Assembly: GCF_900113285.1 (NCBI RefSeq) | Contig: NZ_FOOT01000003.1 | Span: 248,001-312,000, forward strand | From: Pontibacter chinhatensis | GTDB taxonomy: Bacteria > Bacteroidota > Bacteroidia > Cytophagales > Hymenobacteraceae | DNA: 64,000 nt | Reading direction: 5' to 3' | Shown: positions 36,023 to 44,988 of the stretch, piece after piece | Position numbering within the stretch: the first letter of the stretch is position 1 | How the letters are laid out: each line of letters starts with the position of its first letter | Translations under genes and position numbers: made by a program | Notes under the pieces: model-generated | The model's database searches: none | Seen by the model: the letters and a program-made list of their open reading frames with translations, nothing else | Told to the model about the DNA's origin: nothing

Positions 36023-36910
36023 TTATTTTCTTTTTGCTACAAAAATCAGACTTGAGTAATCGTTGCCGTTCTTTTCGGCGTAGCTGTTGGACCGGTAGCC
36101 GTTCATTACACTGCTGATCATGCTTGTTTTACCCTGCTTGTGCTTCTCGCTTAGCATGCTGACGTAGTAGGCGTCAAACTTCATGGGCAGCACCTCCTCC
36201 AGCTGCATTTTATGCTTTTTCAGGAAGCGCTTCATCGTTGGCTGCGTGAAATGGTACAGGTGGCGCGGTACATCATAGGCAGCCCAGTTTTCCTTGTACT
36301 CCTGTGCGTCATGTGAGTCAGCGTTGGGCACGGCTATCACCATAGTCCCATCCTCCTGCAGGTGGTCCAGCAATTGCTCCATCGTCTCGTTCAGCGTATG
36401 GATATGCTCCAGCACATGCCAAAGCGTTATGACCTCGAACTTTTCGCCCTCTATATCCTCCAGATTGGCAGCTACTATCTCCCCTGTTTCTTCGGCTGCT
36501 TTCTGACGTGCTTTGGCGTTTGGCTCAATGCCTCTTATCTCCCAACCATCTTTTTTACAGGCCGCCAGGAATACGCCGGTGCCGCATCCATAGTCCAGTA
36601 TGCTTCCTTTTACGGGGGCATACCTGTTGATAAGCTCCACTTTCTGCTTAGTGGTAATGGACCGCACTACATGATAGGCCCTGTTGATAATTCCACTTTT
36701 CGTGTCCGAATGCGAGACGTATTCATCTGAATCATAGTACTGGCCAATGCTTGCGGCATCTGGTCTTGGATTGGTGAATTTGAACGAGCAGTTCTCGCAT
36801 TCCACAATCACAAAACTCTCTTTTGATACGGCGTTGTCTTTAACGACTAAAAAGTTCTTAAAGGCTTCTTTGCCACAGATTGGGCATTGTTCCAGTCTTT
36901 CGTAGCTCAT
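36023..36910 (-). CDS. Class I SAM-dependent methyltransferase with N-terminal zinc ribbon
   Basis: 295 residues. The N-terminal CPIC and CENC pairs (about 9-12 and 38-41) form a likely zinc knuckle. Motif I DYGCGTGVFLA (about 104-114) binds SAM, and LWHVLEHI is the post-II region. It is of the Methyltransf_23 type, related to enzymes of sugar, lipid or surface-polymer methylation. The substrate is unknown. Its start codon directly follows the mnmG stop (1 bp), so it is co-transcribed with mnmG. Confidence 0.85.
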   Translation of the reverse strand: MSYERLEQCPICGKEAFKNFLVVKDNAVSKESFVIVECENCSFKFTNPRPDAASIGQYYDSDEYVSHSDTKSGIINRAYHVVRSITTKQKVELINRYAPVKGSILDYGCGTGVFLAACKKDGWEIRGIEPNAKARQKAAEETGEIVAANLEDIEGEKFEVITLWHVLEHIHTLNETMEQLLDHLQEDGTMVIAVPNADSHDAQEYKENWAAYDVPRHLYHFTQPTMKRFLKKHKMQLEEVLPMKFDAYYVSMLSEKHKQGKTSMISSVMNGYRSNSYAEKNGNDYSSLIFVAKRK

Positions 36911-38773
36911 TTATTTTCCGAGGTATACCATTAACACCGATATGTCTGCCGGAGACACACCACTGATTCTGGAGGCCTGGCCTATTGTTTCAGGCTGTAC
37001 CTTCAGCAGCTTTTCCTTTGCCTCTTTTGATAAGGCAGGTATGTCGCGGTAATTGATTTTACCTTTGATATTGTAGTTCTCAAGCTCGCTTACTTTAGCG
37101 GCCATCGCATGCTCCTTCTCAATGTAGGTTTCATACTTTACTTGTATGCCTGCCTGCTCCACGCTTTCTTTCCCGAACTTGCTCAGGAATTCCGCTACTG
37201 CCGGCACTGCTTTAGCGATATGTTCTATCTCTACATTCGGCCGCTTAATGAGCTGCCCTGCACGCTGCTTTTCTGCTATCGGAGCAGAGCCCAATTCTTC
37301 TAAAAGCCTGTTGATATCTCCAGGCTCAATAGGCTTGCTGTTCAAGTAGGAGATGATTTCTGCCGTTTCCGCTATCTTCTTATCCACAGCCTTCAGGCGA
37401 TTTTCATCAGCCAGCCCCAGCTCATAACCCATCCTGGTCAGGCGTATGTCGGCGTTATCCTGGCGTAGTAGAATACGGTGTTCTGCACGCGAGGTGAACA
37501 TGCGGTAAGGCTCGTCGGTGCCTTTGTTTACCAGGTCATCAATCAATACACCGATGTACGCTTCTGATCGTTTTAGTATAAACGGTTCTTTGTCGTTTAT
37601 CTTGTTGTGTGCATTAATCGCTGCCATCAATCCCTGGCAGGCGGCTTCTTCATATCCGGTAGTTCCGTTAATCTGGCCGGCGAAGTATAGGTTCTGCACC
37701 AGCTTTGTTTCCAGCGTCAGGTTAAGCTGCGTTGGCGGGAAGAAGTCATACTCTATCGCGTAGCCAGGGCGGAACATCTTGGCATTCTCAAACCCTTCGA
37801 TCCTGCGCAGAGCCTCGTACTGCACGTTTTCCGGCAAAGAGCTCGAGAACCCGTTCACGTATACTTCCACGGTGTTCCATCCTTCCGGTTCTACGAAAAT
37901 CTGGTGGCGATCGCGCTCCGAGAAGCGGTTAATTTTATCTTCTATACTTGGGCAGTAGCGTGGACCTAATCCTTGAATCCTGCCCTGGAACATCGGTGAC
38001 TTCTCGAAACCTGTTTTCAAAATCTCATGTACCTCCGGGTTGGTATATGTGATGTAGCAGCTGCGCTGTTGCTGGAGTGGCTCGGTGTCGGTGTAGGAGA
38101 ATTTGCTTGGGTTCTCGTCACCAAACTGCTCCTCCATGCGGCTGTAGTCCAGGGAGCGTCCGTCCACGCGTGGAGGTGTTCCAGTCTTCATGCGGCCTGC
38201 TTCGAAGCCCAGTTCTTTCAGCTGCTCGGTAATACCTTTCGCTGATTTTTCTGCGGCGCGGCCACCGCCCACTTGCTTCTCGCCGATGTGGATAATCCCA
38301 TTCAAAAACGTGCCATTGGTTAAGATAACGGCCTTTCCACGGATAGTTATCCCCAGGCTGGTGCGTACGCCTACAGCCCTACCCTGCTCTACTTCGATGC
38401 CTGTTACCATCTCCTGCCAGAAGTCCACGTTCTCCGTTTGCTCTAGGCTCAAGCGCCAGGCTTCAGCAAACCGCATGCGATCGCTTTGCGCGCGCGGGCT
38501 CCACATGGCTGGCCCTTTCGACTTGTTGAGCATACGGAACTGTATCATGGTTTGGTCTGTGATGATACCGCTCATGCCGCCCAAGGCATCCACCTCACGA
38601 ACTATCTGCCCTTTTGCCACGCCACCCATAGCCGGGTTGCACGACATCTGCGCGATAGTGTTCATGTTCATAGTGGCCAGCAAAACCTTCGAGCCCATCT
38701 TTGCTGCAGCCGCCGCGGCTTCGCAGCCTGCGTGCCCAGCACCAACAACTATAATATCGTATTCTGGAAACAT
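36911..38773 (-). CDS. mnmG: tRNA uridine-5-carboxymethylaminomethyl modification enzyme MnmG
   Basis: 620 residues. The N-terminal FAD site GAGHAGCEAA (about 12-21) and the family blocks SCNPAMGGVAKGQIVREVDALGG (split across 44-66), RGPAMW-like SKGPAMWSPRAQ, MKTGTPPRVD and YEEAACQGLMAAINA are all present. The C-terminal helical GidA-associated domain (about 540-618) is complete. With MnmE it modifies the wobble uridine of certain tRNAs. The gene (gidA) often lies next to oriC. A perfect parS palindrome lies 18 bp ahead of its start. Confidence 0.97.
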   Translation of the reverse strand: MFPEYDIIVVGAGHAGCEAAAAAAKMGSKVLLATMNMNTIAQMSCNPAMGGVAKGQIVREVDALGGMSGIITDQTMIQFRMLNKSKGPAMWSPRAQSDRMRFAEAWRLSLEQTENVDFWQEMVTGIEVEQGRAVGVRTSLGITIRGKAVILTNGTFLNGIIHIGEKQVGGGRAAEKSAKGITEQLKELGFEAGRMKTGTPPRVDGRSLDYSRMEEQFGDENPSKFSYTDTEPLQQQRSCYITYTNPEVHEILKTGFEKSPMFQGRIQGLGPRYCPSIEDKINRFSERDRHQIFVEPEGWNTVEVYVNGFSSSLPENVQYEALRRIEGFENAKMFRPGYAIEYDFFPPTQLNLTLETKLVQNLYFAGQINGTTGYEEAACQGLMAAINAHNKINDKEPFILKRSEAYIGVLIDDLVNKGTDEPYRMFTSRAEHRILLRQDNADIRLTRMGYELGLADENRLKAVDKKIAETAEIISYLNSKPIEPGDINRLLEELGSAPIAEKQRAGQLIKRPNVEIEHIAKAVPAVAEFLSKFGKESVEQAGIQVKYETYIEKEHAMAAKVSELENYNIKGKINYRDIPALSKEAKEKLLKVQPETIGQASRISGVSPADISVLMVYLGK

Positions 38774-38790
38774 GTATTCTGAATTTTGAG

Positions 38791-38808
38791 ATGTTTCACG
38801 TGAAACAT
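38791..38808. promoter_or_regulatory. parS centromere-like site
   Basis: ATGTTTCACGTGAAACAT is an 18-bp perfect palindrome that contains TGTTTCACGTGAAACA, the consensus ParB-binding parS site, with no mismatch. It lies between ybeY and mnmG, in the mnmG leader. parS sites cluster near the origin in most bacteria. A TATCTTTG promoter element at 38851-38858 (minus) is about 45 bp upstream. Confidence 0.88.
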
Positions 38809-38837
38809 CAGCAGCGGATAGGTAATTCCTTTTGAGA

Positions 38838-39266
38838 CTAAAATTTGCGCAAAGATAAGGAAGAATCTTCTTCTTTACGCATAAGGGCCTCCTGCTCTTC
38901 TGTCTTATCTCTGAAGCCGAGCAGGTGAAGCACGCCGTGAATCAAAACACGGTGCAGTTCATCTTCAAAAGGAAGGCCTAAGTCTTTGGCATTATCCCGG
39001 ACGCGGTCTATGCTAATAAAGACATCACCTTCAATAATGCCTTCCTCGTCGGCATTGTTGAAGGTGATAACATCAGTGAGTGTGTCGTGGTCGAGGTACT
39101 CTACGTTAATCTCGTGCAGGTAATCATCGGAGCAAAAGATGTAGGTAAGGCCGCTCAGCTCTTGACCATGGTGCTGTATGACGTCTGAAATCCACTCCGA
39201 TACCTGAGCTGGGTTGCTCAGTTCAAAATCAATGTCCTCGCTAAAGAACTCAATTGGGTGATCCAT
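38838..39266 (-). CDS. ybeY: Endoribonuclease YbeY (rRNA maturation factor)
   Basis: 142 residues. The metal-binding motif is HGVLHLLGFRD. The first two histidines are present, while the third ligand position has Asp where E. coli has His (GYDH), a change that I believe is usual in Bacteroidetes. TDVITF and GDVFISIDRV are conserved core strands. The product takes part in 16S rRNA 3' processing and ribosome quality control. Its start overlaps the 3' end of the RsbW-like gene by 17 bp. Confidence 0.93.
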   Translation of the reverse strand: MDHPIEFFSEDIDFELSNPAQVSEWISDVIQHHGQELSGLTYIFCSDDYLHEINVEYLDHDTLTDVITFNNADEEGIIEGDVFISIDRVRDNAKDLGLPFEDELHRVLIHGVLHLLGFRDKTEEQEALMRKEEDSSLSLRKF

Positions 39267-39675
39267 TCTCCAGGTTAGGGATGTTAAAAATCAACTGTAC
39301 TTTTTTGCCCTCATCAAGGAAGTTCACCTCATCGCACAGGTTGCGCATCAGAAAGATGCCCCTGCCGCCGGGGTTCTCCAGGTTTTCAGGCGCGGTGGGG
39401 TCTGGCAGGTTTTCGTAGTCGAAACCGGGGCCCTCATCGGCCACCTCAAAGAGCAGCTTGTTTTCCTCTACCTGGAGTGTGAGGTAGACGTTCTTGTCCT
39501 TGTCAAATTTGTTGCCGTGGCGAATGGCGTTGTTTACAGATTCCGTAACAGCAACCATAATGTTGCCATAGATGTCGTCTTCAAACTCAAATTCGTCTTT
39601 AGAGTTATCAATGAAGCTCTCAATAACTCTAATGTTTTCAATTAGGGAAGGAATCTGAATTTTAACCTGATTCAT
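39250..39675 (-). CDS. RsbW-like ATP-binding protein (anti-sigma/serine kinase fold)
   Basis: 141 residues with a GHKL ATPase fold: N-box ESVNNAIRHGN (about 50-60), G1 box DEGPGFD (about 80) and G2 box GGRGIFLMRNL (about 103). It is of the size and order of RsbW/SpoIIAB kinases, which bind sigma factors or anti-anti-sigma partners. No cognate STAS protein or sigma factor is adjacent. Overlap with ybeY suggests coupled translation, and this pairing is common in Bacteroidetes. Confidence 0.88.
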   Translation of the reverse strand: MNQVKIQIPSLIENIRVIESFIDNSKDEFEFEDDIYGNIMVAVTESVNNAIRHGNKFDKDKNVYLTLQVEENKLLFEVADEGPGFDYENLPDPTAPENLENPGGRGIFLMRNLCDEVNFLDEGKKVQLIFNIPNLENGSPN

Positions 39676-39705
39676 ATTAATCGCTAAGTGTAAATAGGTG
39701 CTTTA

Positions 39706-42700
39706 TTACTTGCTTATGTTGTTGAAGTACTCGTTTACCTTCTGCTTGTAGTATGGTGTAAGCGCAGGAGGTATGGTCTTGAGCAGTTCGGTTTGCTTCT
39801 CTTTTGCCTTAATATACTTTTCAAACGAAGGGGGAACTTTGCGTGCAATATCCTGTGCGGTCTTTGCCTCCCGTTTATTGTCCAATTCCCGTTCCCTTGC
39901 GGATTTCTCTGCCTCTAGTAAACGTGTCAGGATTTCGCGCTGCCGCTGAATGGTCTGCTCGGTCAAACGTTTATTAACGAGATCAGTTTCGGATTGTTCC
40001 ATCATCTTGTTAATATTTCCGAGATCGCCATTCTGCCCTTTCTCGCCCGGTTTGGCACCCTGTTTCTCCAATTCTTTCAGTGCATTACGAAGAGCCTCCT
40101 GCTCCGCAGCCAATTTAGCTAATTCTTCAGAAAGTGCCTTGCCCGACTTGCCTCCTTTTTTCAAATCGTCTATTTTTTTGTTCAATTGCTGCTGCAATTC
40201 TCCCAAATTCCCAGGCATGGGCTTGTTGCCTTTCTGTTTGCCGGCCATACCGCCCTGCATTTGCTGCATGGCCTGCTGCATTTGCTTCAGGGCATCGTTT
40301 AGCATCAGGGCCAGGTTGTTCATACTGGTCATGGCGAGTTGCTGCTGTGCGGTGGCCCTACCCACATTGCGGTCGCGGAGCTGCTGCATGCTATTATCCA
40401 TACTTTGGTTCATGGCGGCCACCTCGCGCGTCACAAACGACTCTATCTGAAACACCTTTTTTGCCAGGGCAAAGAGGCTGTCCTCTATCACCTGGGCATT
40501 GTCGCGCAGGCTGAGCTGGCGCTGCGAAAGATCCACGAAGCGCGGGTCGCTCTGGTGTACGCTCCGGAACTGCTTCATCAGGTCCTCCTGGTCAAAAGAG
40601 AGCGTGATGAGGTTCTCCAGGATGTCGCGCAGGTTGTCCAAGTTCTGCTGCATACCCGCCATACTCATGCTGCTTTTCATTTCCTCCATCTGCTGGGCCA
40701 TCTGCTGCATCTTCTGCCCTGCCTTCTGCTGCGACTCGCTGGCTTTCTTGTTCTGGTTCTTCTGCAGCTGCTCCTGACTCTGCTGCATGTCCTGCTCTAT
40801 ACTTTGCTGGTCCTGCTGTTGTTGCTCCTCATTCAGCTGGTTGGGGTTGCTCAGCTTTTTGTTCAGGTCATTGAGCTCCTCTAGCTGCTGCTTCACATCC
40901 TCAAACTCCTGCTGCAGCTGCTTTTGCCGCTCCTGCAGCTGTTCGTTGCTTTCCTGTTTCTGCTCGGTTTTCTGGGCCAGTTCCTGCTCCTTCTCCCCCA
41001 TCTCCTGTAGCTTGCTGGCAACGTTCTCCAGCTTCTGCTCAAACTGTAGCTGCTTAAACAGCTCCAGCGCCCGCTCCAGCTCGCGCTCCAGGTTCTTCTC
41101 CCGGTTATCAAGTTTGCTCAGTAGTTGGCGCAGCTCAGCATCGTTTGGCTGCTGTTCCTGCAGGAGTTTCTCCAGTTCTTCGTAAAGCTTCTTAGTTTCC
41201 GGGTCGAGAAGGTCGTTCATGAGCTTCTGCAGCTCCTGCGCCTTTTCAGCCAGCTGCTGGCTCGGCTCGTTGAGCATGTTCTGCTTCTTGTTGAGCTCCT
41301 CAAAAAGCTCCTTCATCGAGCTGATGTCCTGCTCCAGCTGCCGCTTCTTTGCAGCCAGGTCCTCGAGCTGCTTGCGGTCCTGCCAGTTCATGTCGCGCCT
41401 GGTTTTCATTTTCTCCTCAGAGCGAGAAATTTCCTGCTCCAGCTGGGTAGCACGCTCCAGGGTCTTGCTCATCTGGCTGGCTATTGACTGGGAGTTGCTG
41501 TCCAGCTCTTTCTGCAGTTCGCGCTTGTCCGGCACCCTAAACTCGAAGCTGCGGGTGCGGGCGCTCTTAGGGCCGCGCAGACCGTCGTTGTCCCATACCT
41601 GCACGAAGTACTCCAGCTTGTCGCCGGGCTGCAGGTTCAGGGCAGCCGTGTTCCACTGGTAATAGTACGTTTGGCTAAGCTGCTGCTTGTTCAGGGGCAG
41701 GCTTATACTTTTATACTTTGCCTGCGGGTTTTGGTCGTTGCTGATGCGGTAGAGAAGCGCCAGCCGAGTCAGGCCGTAGTCGTCCGAAACGTCGCCGCCA
41801 AGCACCATATACGAGAACAGGGCCGTATCCTGAAATTGCTCCAGGCTGATCTGCGGGTTGCGGTCCGGAATAGCGGTAATCTGATAGCTGATTTGCTCTT
41901 TGTTGGCGCTGTGCTCGTTGCGCAGGCTTATACTATAGTTCTGGCTCTGCTTAATGTCCTTGCTGGCAGTGAAGCTGTTGCCGTCCTTCTGTGCAGTTAT
42001 ACTTTCAGATGGCTCCTCAAAGGCCAGTTTTATACTATCCGTTTCGGAAGTAGCGAAGTTCCAGGTAATGGTGCTGCCCTCTGGCACGGAGGCGTTACCA
42101 GTGTTCTGCACCTCCTCCGGTTTGCGGTTAAGGTATTTGGGAAACTGCACCAGCATCCGGAAATCCTTCAGGTTAGGGCGCGAGAGCAGGTTCAACGTAT
42201 AGCTGTCGGAGAAAAAGCCAGAACCTTCGAGCTGGAAATTTACGGGGCGCTGCAGCTGCTTGAATGTATAGGTATAGCCTCCGCCCTTGGCGTTTGGCGT
42301 CAGCCGCTGCCGCCGGCCATTGTAATTAATATATACTTCGCTGGGGATGGATTTTCCCTCCACCGCCACGTCCAGTGTAAAGTCCTCGCCCCGGTAGGTC
42401 TGCAGCGCCTTGTTCTGCACCACAAAATCAAAGGGTGCCTGTGGCGTGTAGTGCGTTTTATAGTTGATGATGCGCTCGGTGCCCTGCACAAAAATGGTGG
42501 GGTACACCAGCAGGATGAGCAGCGCCACAAGCGTGGGCAGGGCGATGTACTTGAGCAGCGGCCTGTTCTCGCGGTACGATACGGCCTCCTTAAACTTAAA
42601 GGAAAGCAGTTGCTGGCTTCGCTGGGCTATACTTGCCCGGATAAGCTCGTTGCTACGGTCCTGCTGCTGCAGCTGAATCGCGTTTAACAGCTTGTCGCGT

Positions 42701-43020
42701 ATTTCGGGGAAGTGCATTCCCACCTGCTGGGCCGCCTGCTCGTCGGAGAGAATGCGCCGTAGCCGCACCAGCGCCGAGGCTGGCAGGGCAATCCATCTCA
42801 CAAACACATAGATAACCGCCGCCACAAACGAAAACAACAGGAACGCCCGCACATACTGCGGGAAATAGAACATGTACTCCAACAGGCTGTAGACGATGTA
42901 AACGGAAAGCAGGAGCCCAACCGCGAAAATCCCGCCCCGCAACAGCATGTTGAGGTAGAATTTCTGCTTGAACTCCTGCAATTGATGCAGCAACTGATCG
43001 AGTGCATCGGTATGTTTCAT
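39706..43020 (-). CDS. Large DUF4175-type membrane-anchored coiled-coil protein
   Basis: 1104 residues. Two N-terminal membrane helices (about 22-45 and 53-75) and a third near 155-175 are followed by a beta-rich extracytoplasmic part (about 190-510). A very long coiled coil rich in Gln, Glu, Lys and Leu follows (about 515-800), then Met/Gln-rich helices to the end. It fits the DUF4175 family of Bacteroidetes and proteobacteria, of unknown function. A structural or envelope role is inferred. It is upstream of the RsbW-like and ybeY genes on the same strand (30 bp gap). Confidence 0.8.
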   Translation of the reverse strand: MKHTDALDQLLHQLQEFKQKFYLNMLLRGGIFAVGLLLSVYIVYSLLEYMFYFPQYVRAFLLFSFVAAVIYVFVRWIALPASALVRLRRILSDEQAAQQVGMHFPEIRDKLLNAIQLQQQDRSNELIRASIAQRSQQLLSFKFKEAVSYRENRPLLKYIALPTLVALLILLVYPTIFVQGTERIINYKTHYTPQAPFDFVVQNKALQTYRGEDFTLDVAVEGKSIPSEVYINYNGRRQRLTPNAKGGGYTYTFKQLQRPVNFQLEGSGFFSDSYTLNLLSRPNLKDFRMLVQFPKYLNRKPEEVQNTGNASVPEGSTITWNFATSETDSIKLAFEEPSESITAQKDGNSFTASKDIKQSQNYSISLRNEHSANKEQISYQITAIPDRNPQISLEQFQDTALFSYMVLGGDVSDDYGLTRLALLYRISNDQNPQAKYKSISLPLNKQQLSQTYYYQWNTAALNLQPGDKLEYFVQVWDNDGLRGPKSARTRSFEFRVPDKRELQKELDSNSQSIASQMSKTLERATQLEQEISRSEEKMKTRRDMNWQDRKQLEDLAAKKRQLEQDISSMKELFEELNKKQNMLNEPSQQLAEKAQELQKLMNDLLDPETKKLYEELEKLLQEQQPNDAELRQLLSKLDNREKNLERELERALELFKQLQFEQKLENVASKLQEMGEKEQELAQKTEQKQESNEQLQERQKQLQQEFEDVKQQLEELNDLNKKLSNPNQLNEEQQQQDQQSIEQDMQQSQEQLQKNQNKKASESQQKAGQKMQQMAQQMEEMKSSMSMAGMQQNLDNLRDILENLITLSFDQEDLMKQFRSVHQSDPRFVDLSQRQLSLRDNAQVIEDSLFALAKKVFQIESFVTREVAAMNQSMDNSMQQLRDRNVGRATAQQQLAMTSMNNLALMLNDALKQMQQAMQQMQGGMAGKQKGNKPMPGNLGELQQQLNKKIDDLKKGGKSGKALSEELAKLAAEQEALRNALKELEKQGAKPGEKGQNGDLGNINKMMEQSETDLVNKRLTEQTIQRQREILTRLLEAEKSARERELDNKREAKTAQDIARKVPPSFEKYIKAKEKQTELLKTIPPALTPYYKQKVNEYFNNISK

Positions 43021-43162
43021 GTCTCTCTGTTACTAAACTAAGGCATGGCGGCTATAGTTGTAAGTTAAGCAAATCCATCTAACGCATTATACTTCAGGTA
43101 ATAAAAAAGTATAAATACCTATAGTATAACTGTGGTCCGGCGCATTTTAGTATACTCCTACC

Positions 43163-43924
43163 CTACTCCAGTTCCAGCAGCACCGGGCAATGGTCTGAGT
43201 GCTTTGCCTCGGTAAGTATAGCAGAGCGCTTCAGGCGGTCGCGCAGGTTTTCGGTGGCCATGTTATAATCAATACGCCAGCCCAGATTTTTGTTGCGTGC
43301 CCCGGCGCGGTAACTCCACCAGGTATAGTTGTGCGGCTCCTGGTTAAAGTGGCGGAACGTGTCAATAAAGCCGCTACCCACCAGTTTACCCATCCACTCG
43401 CGCTCCTCCGGCAAAAAGCCCGAGCTCTTAGCGTTCGATTTCGGGTTGTGGATGTCAATGGGTTTGTGGCAGATGTTATAGTCGCCGCTCACCACCAGAC
43501 CCGGCAATGTTTGTTTCAGGTCACCGATGTAGCCGTGGAAGTCGTCCATCCACTGGAACTTGAACTTCTGCCGCTCCTCGCCGCTGGAGCCCGAAGGCAT
43601 GTATACGCTCATCACGGAAACATCGCCGTAATCGGCGCGCAAAACACGGCCCTCGAAGTCATAACATTCTATGCCGCAGCCTACTTCCACGTGCTGCGGC
43701 TTCTCTTTGGAAAGGATGGCCACGCCGCTATAGCCCTTCTTTACCGCCGGGTGCAGGTACACATGGTAGCCCAGGTCCTCGAAGCGGGTCCTGTCGAATT
43801 TGGATTCGTCGGCCTTTATCTCCTGCAGGCACAGCACGTCCGGGTTGGCGGCCTTCAGCCAGGTATCAAAGCCTTTGGTAATAGCGGCACGGATGCCGTT
43901 TACGTTATAGGTAATAATCTTCAT
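43163..43924 (-). CDS. xth: Exodeoxyribonuclease III
   Basis: 253 residues of the AP-endonuclease/ExoIII family: NVNGIRAAITKGF (8-20), LQEIKADE with the metal-binding Glu, SGDYNICHKPIDIHNP and the C-terminal SDHCPVLLEL with the catalytic Asp-His. It acts in base-excision repair as AP endonuclease and 3'-5' exonuclease. The length is normal. It is monocistronic. Confidence 0.95.
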   Translation of the reverse strand: MKIITYNVNGIRAAITKGFDTWLKAANPDVLCLQEIKADESKFDRTRFEDLGYHVYLHPAVKKGYSGVAILSKEKPQHVEVGCGIECYDFEGRVLRADYGDVSVMSVYMPSGSSGEERQKFKFQWMDDFHGYIGDLKQTLPGLVVSGDYNICHKPIDIHNPKSNAKSSGFLPEEREWMGKLVGSGFIDTFRHFNQEPHNYTWWSYRAGARNKNLGWRIDYNMATENLRDRLKRSAILTEAKHSDHCPVLLELE

Positions 43925-44103
43925 GGGTGAATATGGTAGCGTATCAGGTATCAGGTAGCACGGTTTTTCTTCTTTCCACTATCACTGGGAAGCAGAATAA
44001 GAGAGGCTACAAGTATAAGTTTAAGGATTTTATACTTCTTCATGGGCTTATACTTTAAGTTTATACTTTACCGAAAGTCGTGCTACCTGATACAAAATGC
44101 GTG

Positions 44104-44469
44104 CTACGGATTAGGTTTACGGATATCGTCGGCTCGGTTAAAATACTCAATCACGTGCCATTTAAGCATCTGCTCCTGCTCTTTCAGGTTGGCAAAGGGA
44201 ATAGGTTTGGCAGCCTTAAAGTGCGGCCAGCCCTCTTCGTCGCGGCCGGTAAACTCGTAGTAGCCCGATTCAGCGAAGACGCGGCAGGTGGCGATGTGCA
44301 TCAAATCCTGCTTTTCTTCTTTGGTAAACTCCCGGATGCCCATGCCCAGCTCCTGAATCCCGATCAGGAAAAGGATGGCGTTCAGGTCCGGCTTTTTACC
44401 GAAGCGCCTCATCAGGTCGGCCCGCAGCTGTGTCCAGTTATGGTCTAAGTTTTCGCTGTCGTACATCAT
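44104..44469 (-). CDS. Conserved small protein, function unknown
   Basis: About 121 residues, starting at one of two adjacent ATGs (44469 or 44466). A frame extending to 44520 runs through an inverted repeat and is unlikely. It is a soluble, helical protein with a GIQELGMGIREFTKEEKQDLMH segment and a final YFNRADDIRK. I do not know the family name, but the composition and codon use match the neighbouring genes, so it is a real gene. It is on the same strand and 70 bp downstream of the AhpD-like gene. Confidence 0.7.
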   Translation of the reverse strand: MMYDSENLDHNWTQLRADLMRRFGKKPDLNAILFLIGIQELGMGIREFTKEEKQDLMHIATCRVFAESGYYEFTGRDEEGWPHFKAAKPIPFANLKEQEQMLKWHVIEYFNRADDIRKPNP

Positions 44470-44482
44470 TTGATTGTTAGTA

Positions 44483-44525
44483 GTTAATTGCTGATTGTTA
44501 TACTTAACAACAATCAGCAATTAAC
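44483..44525. repeat. Perfect inverted repeat between two genes
   Basis: A 17-bp perfect inverted repeat (44483-44499 with 44509-44525) around a 9-base loop. The arms contain GTTAATTGCTGATTG and its complement, and the loop contains ATACTT. There is no T run on either side, so it is more likely a repeat element or an mRNA-stabilising hairpin than a terminator. Confidence 0.75.
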
Positions 44526-44538
44526 AATTAGCCATAAT

Positions 44539-44892
44539 TTATTCCGCAGATCCGCGCTCTTTCAGTTCCTCCCAGTACTCCACGGCGCGGCGGAAGTGCG
44601 GGATGACGATGGAGCCGCCCACCAGGTTAGCAATGGAGAACACCTCCATGATTTCCTCGTCTGTCAGGCCCTCCTCGTAGCACTTGCCCACGTGGTACTT
44701 GATGCAGTCGTCGCAGCGCAGCACCATCGAGGCCACCAGGCCCAGCATCTCCTTTGTTTTTACGTCCAGGGCGCCGGCCGCGTAGGTGTTGGTGTCGAGG
44801 TTAAAGAAACGCTTAATTACTTTATTGTCGTAAGACATGATGCGCTCGTTCATGCGCGTACGGTAGTCGTTGAATTCTTCTACTAAGCTCAT
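44539..44892 (-). CDS. Carboxymuconolactone decarboxylase (AhpD-like) family protein
   Basis: 117 residues with the AhpD-type motif RCDDCIKYH (CxxC plus His, about 59-67) and the surrounding helices (VKTKEMLGLVASMVLR, EEIMEVFSIANLVGG). Members act as alkylhydroperoxidase reductases or decarboxylases; with CxxC present a peroxidase or redox role is more likely. A TAnnTTTG promoter element lies 41 bp upstream of the start. Confidence 0.88.
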   Translation of the reverse strand: MSLVEEFNDYRTRMNERIMSYDNKVIKRFFNLDTNTYAAGALDVKTKEMLGLVASMVLRCDDCIKYHVGKCYEEGLTDEEIMEVFSIANLVGGSIVIPHFRRAVEYWEELKERGSAE

Positions 44893-44932
44893 TGTTAGGT
44901 TATTCTTATTAAGGATGACTGTGTAAGGAGTC

Positions 44933-44940
44933 CAAATATA
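44933..44940 (-). promoter_or_regulatory. Promoter -7 element for the AhpD-like gene
   Basis: TATATTTG on the minus strand matches TAnnTTTG, in the divergent region between this gene and comF. Confidence 0.45.
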
Positions 44941-44988
44941 AAGTTACGGCAAAATCATCAGAATACCTTAAACCATACTTGCCAGCCA

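Noticed and set aside
38838..39266. Missing third histidine in YbeY as a sign of an inactive enzyme
   Set aside because: Asp at this position appears to be usual in Bacteroidetes YbeY, so it is noted but not claimed as loss of function.
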